Of a DNA stretch of 64,000 nucleotides, positions 24,216 through 31,844 are shown one piece after another (position 1 is the first letter of the stretch; each line of letters starts with the position of its first letter). Source of the DNA: Clostridia bacterium. GTDB lineage: Bacteria > Bacillota > Clostridia > Christensenellales > Aristaeellaceae. The stretch is taken from NCBI GenBank assembly GCA_017524615.1, contig JAFXVJ010000028.1, positions 1-64,000 of the forward strand. Reading direction: 5' to 3'. The notes beneath the pieces are model-generated. The model had not been told where the DNA came from and searched no databases. It saw nothing but the letters and a program-made list of their open reading frames with translations. The position numbers and the translations under genes are program-made.

Positions 24216-25523
24216 ATGAGCACGCCGGCCTGCCTTCCGGACTTCTCCTGCAGCGACGATACGCTGAACCGCGCCTTCCGTCTGGCGCTGGGGGCTTTTG
24301 CCATCAACACAAAGCGCGTTTCGTCCGGCCTGCTGACGGACCCGCAGCCCTGCCTGATGGCCGGGCTGGATTATCCGTCCCCCTGGACGAGGGACGCGGC
24401 GATCAACGTGTATTTTGCCGCCGCCCTGCTGTCCCCTTCTCTCGCCCGGAACACCCTCCTTTCCGTATTGGAAACGCGCGGCGGGGAAACCGTGATCGGC
24501 GGCCAGTACTGGGACCGGATCATCTGGGCGCTGGGCGCGGAACGCCTTTGGGAAACGACGGGGGATCGTTCCTTTGCCCGCCTTGCCTTCGGTGCGATCC
24601 GCAGGACCATGGAAATCTGCCTGCAGGAAGAATACGATCCTTCCGACGGGCTGTTCCGCGGCCCCGCCGTATACGGCGACGGCGTCTCCGCTTACCCCAT
24701 CCGTTACCGGAACGCTTCCCTTTCTTCTTCCATTCTGCGCTGGAGCGCGGAGCATCCGGATCTCCGCGTTCCCATCGGCGGCGGCATCCCCATGAAGGCT
24801 CTGTCCACCAACTGCATATACGAACACGCTTTTCGCGTGCTGGCCCGCCTGGCTGACGCCCTGGGCGAGGATGCCGCGCGTTTTTCGGCGCAGGCGGAAG
24901 CGCTGAAAGACGCCGTCAACCGCTCTTTCTGGAATCCGGATACCGGCCTGTACGATTATTTGCAGGGAGAATGCGACGCCCAGGAAAGCCTGGGGCTGGC
25001 TTTTGCCATTCTGTTCGGGATCGCCGACAAAAACCGGGCGCGGTCCATTCTGGAGCACGCGCACGTGACGGAGCATGGCGTCCCGTGCGTGTGGCCGCCC
25101 TTTCCGCCCTACGCCGCATCCGGCTTCGGACGGCACTGCGGCACCGTATGGCCCCATATCCAGGGCTTCTGGGCGCTGGCGGCGCTTCACGCCGGCCGCG
25201 GCGACCTGTTTTCCCGGGAGCTTTCTTCCCTCGCCGGCCACGCCGTCCGGGACGGACAGTTTGCGGAAATCTTTCATCCGCAGGACGGCCGCATCTATGG
25301 CGGGATCCAGGAAGGCGGCGGGAAATACCTGGAATGGCGGTCCTGCGCCTGGCAGACCTGGAGCGCGCTGGCGCTGCTGGCCATGGTGCTCTACGGTGTC
25401 TTCGGCCTGGACGGGGAAGGTACACCCGGGCAGGCGTTCCTGCCGGAACACGTGGCTTTTGCTGAGCTGACCGGCCTGACGGTCCGCGGCAGGGAGCTGC
25501 ATCTCACCGCCGGAAAGCGCTGA
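24216..25523 (+). CDS. (alpha/alpha)6-barrel glycoside hydrolase, GH63/GH37-like
   Basis: The 435-residue protein has the six-hairpin toroid pattern. Typical segments are Y-P-S-P-W-T-R-D-A-A-I-N near residue 58, G-Q-Y-W-D-R-I-I-W-A near residue 97 and G-T-V-W-P-H-I-Q-G-F-W-A near residue 309, which carry the usual acidic and aromatic residues. There is no signal peptide. The family includes glucosidases, trehalases and mannosylglycerate hydrolases, and the short length and the mannosidase context fit the last, but only as a possibility. GGAGGAAAGAA precedes the ATG at 24216. It is third in the operon, after the activase. Confidence 0.75.
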   Translation: MSTPACLPDFSCSDDTLNRAFRLALGAFAINTKRVSSGLLTDPQPCLMAGLDYPSPWTRDAAINVYFAAALLSPSLARNTLLSVLETRGGETVIGGQYWDRIIWALGAERLWETTGDRSFARLAFGAIRRTMEICLQEEYDPSDGLFRGPAVYGDGVSAYPIRYRNASLSSSILRWSAEHPDLRVPIGGGIPMKALSTNCIYEHAFRVLARLADALGEDAARFSAQAEALKDAVNRSFWNPDTGLYDYLQGECDAQESLGLAFAILFGIADKNRARSILEHAHVTEHGVPCVWPPFPPYAASGFGRHCGTVWPHIQGFWALAALHAGRGDLFSRELSSLAGHAVRDGQFAEIFHPQDGRIYGGIQEGGGKYLEWRSCAWQTWSALALLAMVLYGVFGLDGEGTPGQAFLPEHVAFAELTGLTVRGRELHLTAGKR

Positions 25524-25614
25524 CGGTCCGCGCCGCCGTTTGCTGATGGGCTGCATGCCCACGGCGGCCGCCGCACACCGGAAAACGAACTGAGCATCTG
25601 CGGGGAAACAAAAT

Positions 25615-26562
25615 ATGAAGATACTGGGCATCGATTTGGGTGGATCCAGAGTCAAGCTGGCGATCGTGGACGCGGGCTGCGTGGAGGAAATAAAAATCTT
25701 TCCCATCCGCTGCGACGCGCCTGTGCGGAGCGTGCTGAAGGCCGTGGAAGACCAGGCAGTCAGCATGGCCGGGATCGCCGGCTGCCGGGGCATTGGCTTT
25801 GCGTTTCCCGGCATCGTGGACATGGGGAAGCAGCGGGTTCTGTGCAGCAACGGCAAATATGCGGACGCGGCGGAAACTGACTTTGCTGGCTGGGCCAGGG
25901 AACGGTTCGGGCTGCGGCTGATCCTGACGAACGACGCCGCTGCCGCCCTCTGCGGAGAAATGGCCTACGGCGCGGGCCGCGGCTGCGACAGCGCGGTGCT
26001 TATGATGGTGGGCACCGGGATCGGCACGGCCGCCTGCTCGCAGGGCCGGGTACTGACGGGAAAGCACGGCACCATGGGCATCCTGGGAGGGCATATCGCC
26101 ATTTCGTTCGATCACCCCCGGCCATGCACCTGCGGCAACGTGGGCTGTCTGGAAGCCTACGCCGGCACCTGGGCGCTGCCGGGCCTCGCGCGCGAGCATC
26201 CGGGGTTTGGGCAGAGCATGCTGAAGAACGCGGAGCGCATTGATTACCGGGCTCTGGCCGCGGGCTGTGAAGCGGGAGACGCCGTATGCGGGGATGTGTT
26301 CCGCAACGCCTGCCGCGCCCTGTGCGCCGGGGCGGCCAATCTGGTGCACGCCTACGATCCCGAACGGCTGATCCTCAGCGGCGGCGCCGCCCACATTGGC
26401 GCGCTGCGGACGGCCATCCAGGAGCATTTGGACCGATACTGCTGGACCCCCTGGGGCCATGTGCGCGTCACATCCGCGGAGAATCCGGAAGCGTCTGTAG
26501 CGCTGGGGCTGTCCAGCCTGTTTGAAAAGAGGGAAAACGGTGCGCTGTCAGAGCAATTATGA
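25615..26562 (+). CDS. ROK family sugar kinase
   Basis: The 315-residue protein begins with the ATP-binding D-L-G-G-S at residues 7-11 and carries the ROK zinc motif C171-T-C173-G-N-V-G-C178 followed by L-E-A-Y-A. The central T-N-D-A-A-A-A near residue 105 contains the expected catalytic aspartate. No N-terminal helix-turn-helix is present, so it is a kinase rather than a repressor. Next to mannosidase and mannose-6-phosphate-isomerase genes, phosphorylation of mannose at O6 is the natural guess. It overlaps the next gene by 23 bp, which implies tight coupling. Confidence 0.92.
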   Translation: MKILGIDLGGSRVKLAIVDAGCVEEIKIFPIRCDAPVRSVLKAVEDQAVSMAGIAGCRGIGFAFPGIVDMGKQRVLCSNGKYADAAETDFAGWARERFGLRLILTNDAAAALCGEMAYGAGRGCDSAVLMMVGTGIGTAACSQGRVLTGKHGTMGILGGHIAISFDHPRPCTCGNVGCLEAYAGTWALPGLAREHPGFGQSMLKNAERIDYRALAAGCEAGDAVCGDVFRNACRALCAGAANLVHAYDPERLILSGGAAHIGALRTAIQEHLDRYCWTPWGHVRVTSAENPEASVALGLSSLFEKRENGALSEQL

Positions 26563-28291
26563 TTTGTTTCCGCGAATCCATGTGGAAACAAACGAAAAGG
26601 CGTATGCCCGGGCGGGCTGGGACGCTGTGGGCCGGGAACTGCGGGACGCGGTCCGGGCCCGCGGCGCGGACCGTACAGTGCTGTGCGTGGATTGCTATCA
26701 TGGCGTATGGGAGCGGGAAACGCTGGCGCAGCTCAGGGATCTGCTCCGGCCGGACGCGGTGTTTTGTGCCGGCGACGCGCAGATCAGCAGGGAAAAGGCG
26801 CTGGATATGCTGCGCTTCCATATCACGGACGACCGGGTGTTCGGCGTGATGTCCCATCATCGGCTGGCGGATTTTTTTGAGCCCGAAAAGGAAGCCGCCA
26901 TGCGCCGAACCATCGCCGGGGCAAAGGGGCTGGTGCTGGTGTTCGGCGTGGGCGCGGCGCGCCTGTGCCGGCCGGATATCCTCGTTTATGCGGACATGGC
27001 CCGGTGGGAAATCCAGCTGCGCTTCCGTTCCGGCCGTCTGGCCAATTGGCTGGATCAGAATGAGCAGGAAGATTTTCTGCGCAAGTACAAGCGCGCCTTC
27101 TTTATCGACTGGCGGGTGCTGGACCGGCACAAGCAGGAATTGTTTTCCCGCATCGATTACGTGCTGGACACCAACGATTCTTCCATCCCCAAGCTGATGA
27201 CGGGCGACGCTTTCCGGCGCGGCCTGGACACTGCGGTAACGCGGCCTTTTCGGCTCAAGCCGTATTTCGATCAGGGTGTCTGGGGCGGTCAATGGATGAA
27301 AGAAAAGTTCGGCCTGCCGGACGCGGTCAACTATGCCTGGAGCTTCGACTGCGTGCCGGAAGAAAACAGCCTGCTCCTGGAAGTGGGCGGCATCGTGCTG
27401 GAAATACCGGCCATCGATCTGGTGTTTTATCATCCGCGGGAATTGCTGGGGGAAAAGACCCACGCCCGTTTCGGGGCGGAGTTTCCCATCCGGTTCGACA
27501 TGTTGGATACCATGCAGGGCGGCAACCTGAGCCTGCAGGTGCATCCGCTGACCGAATACATCCAGGATCGTTTCGGCATGCATTATACCCAGGATGAAAG
27601 CTATTACCTGCTGGATGCCGGGGAAAACGCCCACGTATATCTGGGGTGCAAAACCGGCACGGAACGGGAGAAGCTGCGCTGCGCCCTGGAAGAAAGCCAA
27701 ACGACGGGGCGCTTTGACGCGGAGCAGTTCGTGAACGCGCTGCCCGCCCGGAAGCACGATCATTTTCTGATCCCGGGCGGCACGATGCATTGCTCCGGCA
27801 AGGATTGCATGGTGCTGGAAATCAGCGCAACGCCCTATATCTTCACCTTCAAGCTGTGGGATTGGGGGCGGCTGGGCCTGGACGGCAGGCCGCGTCCGAT
27901 CCATATCGAACATGGCATGAACAGCCTGCAATTGGACAGGGACACGGAGTGGGTGATGAAAAACCTGGTTGGCCGCGTGGAAACGCTGCATCAGGATGAA
28001 CATGTGACAGAGGAGCGCACCGGGCTGCATGAGCGGGAATTCATCGAAACGCGGCGTCATTGGTTCAACGCGCCGGTCCTGCACGACACCCGGGATAACC
28101 TGAACGTGCTGAATCTGGTGGAAGGGCGGGAAGCCCTGGTGGAGAGCCCCACGGGCGCGTTTGCGCCTTTTCCCGTCCATTACGCGGAAACGTTTATCGT
28201 GCCCGCGGCGGTGGGGCCCTACACGATTCGTCCCACGGCGGACATCGGGAAGTGCAAAATGGCGACCATCAAAGCATTTGTGCGCGTCTGA
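26540..28291 (+). CDS. Class I mannose-6-phosphate isomerase fused to a kinase-like N-terminal domain
   Basis: The 583-residue protein has two parts. Residues 1 to about 220 resemble the uridine-kinase/phosphoribulokinase fold (D-M-A-R-W-E-I-Q-L-R, then K-Y-K-R-A-F-F-I-D-W-R), but the P-loop position reads C-V-D-C-Y-H-G without the G-x-x-x-x-G-K-S/T motif, so it is probably not an active kinase. Residues from about 235 form the cupin isomerase: G-V-W-G-G-Q-W-M, Q-G-G-N-L-S-L-Q-V-H-P, D-E-S-Y-Y-L and I-P-G-G-T-M-H supply zinc ligands. It should convert mannose-6-phosphate to fructose-6-phosphate. The GTG at 26540, after AGAGGG, is preferred over TTG at 26522. It is the last gene of the operon. 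Confidence 0.85.
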   Translation: MRCQSNYDLFPRIHVETNEKAYARAGWDAVGRELRDAVRARGADRTVLCVDCYHGVWERETLAQLRDLLRPDAVFCAGDAQISREKALDMLRFHITDDRVFGVMSHHRLADFFEPEKEAAMRRTIAGAKGLVLVFGVGAARLCRPDILVYADMARWEIQLRFRSGRLANWLDQNEQEDFLRKYKRAFFIDWRVLDRHKQELFSRIDYVLDTNDSSIPKLMTGDAFRRGLDTAVTRPFRLKPYFDQGVWGGQWMKEKFGLPDAVNYAWSFDCVPEENSLLLEVGGIVLEIPAIDLVFYHPRELLGEKTHARFGAEFPIRFDMLDTMQGGNLSLQVHPLTEYIQDRFGMHYTQDESYYLLDAGENAHVYLGCKTGTEREKLRCALEESQTTGRFDAEQFVNALPARKHDHFLIPGGTMHCSGKDCMVLEISATPYIFTFKLWDWGRLGLDGRPRPIHIEHGMNSLQLDRDTEWVMKNLVGRVETLHQDEHVTEERTGLHEREFIETRRHWFNAPVLHDTRDNLNVLNLVEGREALVESPTGAFAPFPVHYAETFIVPAAVGPYTIRPTADIGKCKMATIKAFVRV

Positions 28292-28598
28292 CGCAAAAAT
28301 CGGCGGGGCGCTTGCGGCCGGCCCGTTTCAGGCGGTCAGGACGCCCCGGGGCGCTGTTTGATGGAGCGGGCTGATACCAATTCGAATCAAAACATTCAAC
28401 AATCCATTTGCGGCCATTCATGCATTTGACCGTTTCATCGGTCCAATCCCTCATTTCTGAATCCCATCGCGCGAAGCCGCTTCCAGATCTGTCCGATGGG
28501 ATGCATTCCAGGTATATCAGGAGTCGGATACGAAAGCCGCTCATCAGGATAATGACAAACGTGAAAACATGTGGTAATATAAGAAAGCAACAACGGAT
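28292..28598. other. Intergenic region after the mannoside locus
   Basis: No gene is supported. GC-rich imperfect inverted repeats (GGGGCG with CGCCCC, around 28303-28350) follow the isomerase gene and may terminate the operon. The right half is less GC-rich and ends in a promoter-like sequence at 28552-28580. Confidence 0.4.
28552..28580 (+). promoter_or_regulatory. Promoter-like sequence directly before the truncated TlpA-like gene
   Basis: ATGACA (28552-28557) and TAATAT (28575-28580) are separated by 17 bp. The predicted start site is only about 12 nt from the first ATG, and no ribosome binding site fits between them, as if a leader and the 5' end of the gene had been deleted. Confidence 0.5.
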
Positions 28599-29480
28599 AT
28601 GCCGGTCGCCGGCCTGCGTATGACCTGGCCCGAGGCGTTTACCGAAATAAAGGGCGCCGTGATGGCGGACGGCGTCAGCTATCTGGATCACGGGATCTAC
28701 TATGCCTACTGGTATTATTGCGCTGCGGCCCCCGACGAAGCCCGGCAGCTGATCGCCAAAGGATCGCAAAGGCTCAAGTCGGATTTTATGTTCTATACGT
28801 TCTCCATCGGAAATGATATGGGTGTTTCCGAAAACGTCGGGCTGCTGAACGATCAGGGGTTCAGCATCCAGGCGGAGGACCTGGTGCTGCTCGGGGAATT
28901 GGACAATTGGAAGTTCTATCTGTGCATGGCGTTCAACCCGGATTTTGCCGATCTTGTGGAGCCGGAATACGCGGAGGAGTACGCCTCCCTGTGCGGCATG
29001 AAGGATGAAATCGCGGCCGCTTTCACCTGCTATGTTCCGTTTAACGAATACGGCGACCCGAGCAGCCGGGTCATCCGAATCACCGGGGAGGATCTGGACG
29101 GCCATCCGGTTTCCCTGGAGGAATTATGCGGCGGGCACGCGGTCTCTCTGGTCAACGTCTGGGCGACCTGGTGCGGGCCCTGTATCAGTGAACTTCCTGA
29201 ATTGCAGGCGATCTATACCCGGAATCTGGAAAACGACTGCGGCGTGATCGGCCTGATGATCGATCAGGATATCGAAGAGGCCAGGGCTTTGATCAGCGAA
29301 AACGGGATCACGTATCCGATCATCCTCGTTCCGAAGGAATTCGCTATGGTCTTCCCATACAGCGCGATTCCCACCACGTTCTATGTGAACCGCGGCGGAT
29401 TGTTCCTGGAAACCAAGTTTACCGGGGCTTATCCGGAAATGTATGAGGACGTGCTGCTGGCGCTTCGGGATCTGCAATAA
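28599..29480 (+). CDS. TlpA/thioredoxin-like protein, probably 5'-truncated
   Basis: The 293-residue frame ends in a thioredoxin-fold domain (about residues 165-293) with W-A-T-W-C192-G-P-C195 and the cis-proline segment Y-S-A-I-P-T-T-F-Y. The first 150 residues look like the middle of a longer secreted lipoprotein: they begin abruptly with M-P-V-A-G-L-R-M-T-W-P, without signal peptide or membrane anchor. The ATG at 28599 has no ribosome binding site. Intact relatives are membrane-attached thiol-disulfide reductases, so this copy is likely non-functional or unexported. It stands alone between the mannoside operon and an AT-rich island. Confidence 0.65.
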   Translation: MPVAGLRMTWPEAFTEIKGAVMADGVSYLDHGIYYAYWYYCAAAPDEARQLIAKGSQRLKSDFMFYTFSIGNDMGVSENVGLLNDQGFSIQAEDLVLLGELDNWKFYLCMAFNPDFADLVEPEYAEEYASLCGMKDEIAAAFTCYVPFNEYGDPSSRVIRITGEDLDGHPVSLEELCGGHAVSLVNVWATWCGPCISELPELQAIYTRNLENDCGVIGLMIDQDIEEARALISENGITYPIILVPKEFAMVFPYSAIPTTFYVNRGGLFLETKFTGAYPEMYEDVLLALRDLQ

Positions 29481-29597
29481 CCGGATTTTCGCGCGGGAGA
29501 AGTATGCGCCCGTACCCAAATAGCTGGCGCTGTTTATCGAGCCGGCAAAGCTGAAAAAGCGGGAAAAGAAGGCGGACACAGAGGAAAGCCGCTGATG

Positions 29598-29942
29598 CTA
29601 AGCTACCGGATTCGATACAGTCCCATGAAGGGGTAACAGTGCAGAAAGCGGCTTGATATAAGGCTTCTCCGTTATGGACAGGCCTTTTTCTTTCAGAGTC
29701 TCAATGGACACCGTGCTCTTGTCCTCACGCTCATATTCACCCTTGTGTGGGCAGGTGGCGCAGGGAGCATGGTTGCCGTCTTTGATTTTCGGGCAGACTT
29801 TTTTCGTGCCGTCTGGTTGCGGAACCAGGCATCGGGAGTGACGGTTGGGGCCGAGCTTTTCATCCAGCAACTCATTGACTGCCGCATCAAACACCTGCTG
29901 GCTGATCGTCTCTTGATCCGTTGGGACGGGCACGAACATCAC
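29598..29942 (-). pseudogene. Remnant of a mobile-element-type gene
   Basis: The 114-residue frame starts with V-P-V-P-T-D-Q-E-T-I-S-Q-Q-V and continues with a Cys-bearing stretch (L-G-P-N-R-H-S-R-C, then C-P-K and C-A-T-C-P-H). From memory this resembles small conserved proteins carried by clostridial conjugative elements, which continue into a longer C-terminal part. Here the resemblance ends near residue 80 and the last 30 residues look unrelated, suggesting truncation and fusion to other debris. No good ribosome binding site was seen. Function is unknown. Confidence 0.4.
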
Positions 29943-30022
29943 GGTGTAGGATGCTGGAGATGCTGGCGAAGTTCAGGAGTGAAGGACTTGTACAATAACT
30001 CTGAAATGCGGAGGACGGTAAA

Positions 30023-30478
30023 TTGATTGGATTTCACAAAACGACGGAAGAAGAAAAGTACGCTATCTGCGATTGGAAATATGGAGGCGAGTATGCTATA
30101 TACAACAACCCGCCTTATGAAGAGCAAGTAAAAATGCATCGGGGTTTTGCCAATCCGAAAAACAACTTCTATTCATGCATGGATGAAGGCAGACTGATTG
30201 GATATATCAATCTGATCGAAGAAGAGACAGAGGTCTTCTTTGGAATAGGCGTAAATCCTAACTTCTGCGATCAGGGATATGGTCAGCAGATGAGCAAGAA
30301 AGCATGCGAACTGGCTCACCAGTTGTATCCCGGAAAGCCGGTTTATCTGGAAGTGCGGACATGGAATATGCGTGCTGTCAGATGTTATGAGAAAGCTGGT
30401 TTCCATATTGTTGGAGAGCCGATTAAGCAAACGACACCTATCGGTGAAGGCACGTTTTTCCATATGGTAGCGAATTGA
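30023..30478 (+). CDS. GNAT family N-acetyltransferase
   Basis: The 151-residue protein has a GNAT core: F-F-G-I-G-V-N-P-N-F, then the acetyl-CoA loop Q-G-Y-G-Q-Q-M near residue 93, and the late strand V-R-T-W-N-M-R-A-V-R-C-Y-E-K-A-G-F with the typical tyrosine. The start is TTG at 30023, preceded by GGAGGA with about 6-nt spacing. Base composition is clearly more AT-rich than the flanking genes, and its neighbours are element remnants, so recent acquisition is likely. The substrate is unknown. Confidence 0.85.
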   Translation: MIGFHKTTEEEKYAICDWKYGGEYAIYNNPPYEEQVKMHRGFANPKNNFYSCMDEGRLIGYINLIEEETEVFFGIGVNPNFCDQGYGQQMSKKACELAHQLYPGKPVYLEVRTWNMRAVRCYEKAGFHIVGEPIKQTTPIGEGTFFHMVAN

Positions 30479-30517
30479 TTTATCGGGTCATCCATAGCGA
30501 GAGGAGGTGCAGGCGCA

Positions 30518-30702
30518 TGGTGAAACCCGTATCGTTTAAGGGGTTTCAAAAGGGGTTTCAAGGGGTTTCACTTAGGGGTTTCAGGGGGGTTCAGATTTTC
30601 CTCTGGGAATTATGTGTTTGTATCAAATGCCTCAGCTTAGGGGAAAGCAAGACGTGGTATTTGATACAATTTAACGATTACCCTCTCAGGGGTGTCGTTT
30701 AG
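30518..30702 (+). CDS. Possible small protein encoded across a G-tract repeat
   Basis: An ATG at 30518 preceded by GAGGAGG with 8-nt spacing opens a frame of about 61 codons. The first 25 residues are short repeats of the G-F-Q/G-F-R type, caused by repeated GGGGTTTCA units in the DNA. Nothing else is recognisable. The good ribosome binding site argues for translation, but the DNA repeat may be the functional element and the frame only incidental. Confidence 0.3.
30540..30589 (+). repeat. GGGGTTTCA-type direct repeats, potential G-quadruplex
   Basis: Five runs of at least four G start at 30540, 30552, 30562, 30575 and 30584, separated by loops of 8, 6, 9 and 5 nt, most beginning TTTCA. The spacing suits a four-stranded G structure on the plus strand or its RNA. 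Confidence 0.7.
30618..30669. repeat. 14-bp inverted repeat (stem-loop) in the AT-rich island
   Basis: TTGTATCAAATGCC at 30618-30631 pairs with GGTATTTGATACAA at 30656-30669 with one G-T pair and a 24-nt loop. It is followed by AT-rich DNA and two GGGGTGTCG repeats. It could be an attenuator, a recombination site or an operator. Confidence 0.6.
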
Positions 30703-30784
30703 GCTTCAGGGGTGTCGGTTTTCAGGAACCGGCATAATCTGTATTATGGCAGACGTGGAAATCGAAGTTTGGTGGTGGCGATAA

Positions 30785-31387
30785 ATGGACGAAATAAAAA
30801 TAAATGATAAGATCAGTTACATTGCATCCTCTGAAAACCCTCTCTCTGCAGAAATTGGGATTATTCGAGATAACGGCGTCACTTGGCTCTATGATGTGGG
30901 CAACGGAGAGAATCATATAACTGATTTGGATGGAGGCTATAACATAGTTTTGTCTCACTTTCATCAGGACCATATTGGAAATATTAATAAGATTCAAACC
31001 AGGGAACTCTACTTATCAAAAGAAACGTATGAATATATTTCCAAAGGGAAAATTGTGTGTGGAAGCCTCTATATCGGAAATCTGCATATTTTTCCCTTAC
31101 CTTCCAGCCATACAAAAGGCAGTTTGGGCTTGGAAGTAGACAATACTTATGCATTTGTGGGCGATGCACTTTACAGCAAAGTGAGAGATGGCTGTTATAT
31201 ATACGATGCCCGGCTTTTGCAGGAAGAAATAGCGGTTTTGAAAAAACTAAACGCTACCTTCTTGTTAGTCAGTCATTTTGAGGGGTTTATTCGAAGAAAA
31301 GAAGATGTTATAGCAGAACTGGAAATGATTTACGAAATGAGAGAGCAAAACGACACGGAAATAAAGGTAAAAATTGATACAGAATAA
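30785..31387 (+). CDS. MBL-fold metallohydrolase
   Basis: The 200-residue protein has the metal-binding H-F-H-Q-D-H motif near residues 59-64 (after I-V-L-S), a downstream H in S-S-H-T-K-G near residue 106, an F-V-G-D-A-L segment supplying the bridging aspartate, and a final histidine in V-S-H-F-E-G. This is the standard beta-lactamase-fold two-metal hydrolase. There is no signal peptide. It is compact and may hydrolyse a small ester or thioester. It is AT-rich like the GNAT gene upstream and probably arrived with it. GTGGTGGCG lies just ahead of the ATG, which is a weak ribosome binding site. Confidence 0.85.
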   Translation: MDEIKINDKISYIASSENPLSAEIGIIRDNGVTWLYDVGNGENHITDLDGGYNIVLSHFHQDHIGNINKIQTRELYLSKETYEYISKGKIVCGSLYIGNLHIFPLPSSHTKGSLGLEVDNTYAFVGDALYSKVRDGCYIYDARLLQEEIAVLKKLNATFLLVSHFEGFIRRKEDVIAELEMIYEMREQNDTEIKVKIDTE

Positions 31388-31564
31388 CAAATTCCAGTTT
31401 ATACTATTCTCGTTCTAAAACACAATTAGCAAAGAGTGACATAAGAACAGGAGGACGAGGCAGGGGCCTGCGCTGCCCCTGAACCCCGCGCCAGGGAAAA
31501 CCTGCGAGAGTATGCACCGTTTTAGGGCTCGCATGATGTTCCGTGCGAAGCCCGCAAGAAGGGA

Positions 31565-31593
31565 TTGACATTTTTCCCATCCCCGCATATAAT
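31565..31593 (+). promoter_or_regulatory. Perfect-consensus promoter of the cysE-cysS operon
   Basis: TTGACA (31565-31570) and TATAAT (31588-31593) are separated by 17 bp. Transcription would start near 31600, at the beginning of the T-box leader. Confidence 0.85.
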
Positions 31594-31599
31594 ATCCCT

Positions 31600-31844
31600 G
31601 AGCGAAGAACGGGAAAAAAGCCCGGAACCGGCTGTGGAAGAGAGGGCGCGTCATCGGCTGCAAGCGCGCCTCACAGGCCCCAGGCAGTGCCCCCGGGAGC
31701 TGCGCGGCAGAACATGAGTGAATCAGTATGCCCCGCCGTGGCCGCCGCGTTAAGGCGATGCGAAAAGCAAGAGTGGATTTTTCAGCGGCATGCCGTTCTC
31801 TGGAGGAGAAGGGCATGTTTTTTTGCAGGAAGGAAGGTTTCATC
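31600..31844 (+). ncRNA. T-box leader (tRNA-Cys sensing) upstream of cysE-cysS
   Basis: Stem I is visible: CCCGG (31621-31625) with CCGGG (31693-31697), CTGTG (31632-31636) with CACAG (31672-31676), and GGCGCG (31645-31650) with CGCGCC (31665-31670). A GAAGAGAG asymmetric bulge lies at 31637-31644. Immediately after the CCGGG strand, in the specifier-loop position, lies a UGC Cys codon (31701-31703). Downstream, GGCGATGC (31754-31761) can pair with GCATGCC of the terminator around an AGAGTGGA bulge, whose UGGA (31774-31777) complements the UCCA end of tRNA-Cys. Uncharged tRNA-Cys would block the terminator at 31789-31824. The usual ACCGCG half of the T-box is not seen, so the antiterminator is atypical. 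Confidence 0.78.
31789..31824 (+). terminator. T-box terminator hairpin before cysE
   Basis: CATGCC-G-TTCTC pairs with GAGAA-G-GGCATG (one internal G-G mismatch, loop TGGAG), followed by seven T. It ends 20 nt before the cysE start and can be replaced by the antiterminator described for the leader. Confidence 0.85.

Noticed and set aside
25615-26562. ROK-type transcriptional repressor
   Set aside because: The N-terminal helix-turn-helix of ROK repressors is missing and the protein begins directly with the ATP-binding motif, so it is a kinase.
28381-28420. tRNA-like TTCGAATC segment
   Set aside because: No acceptor, D or anticodon arms can be folded around it. It is a chance match to the T-loop sequence.
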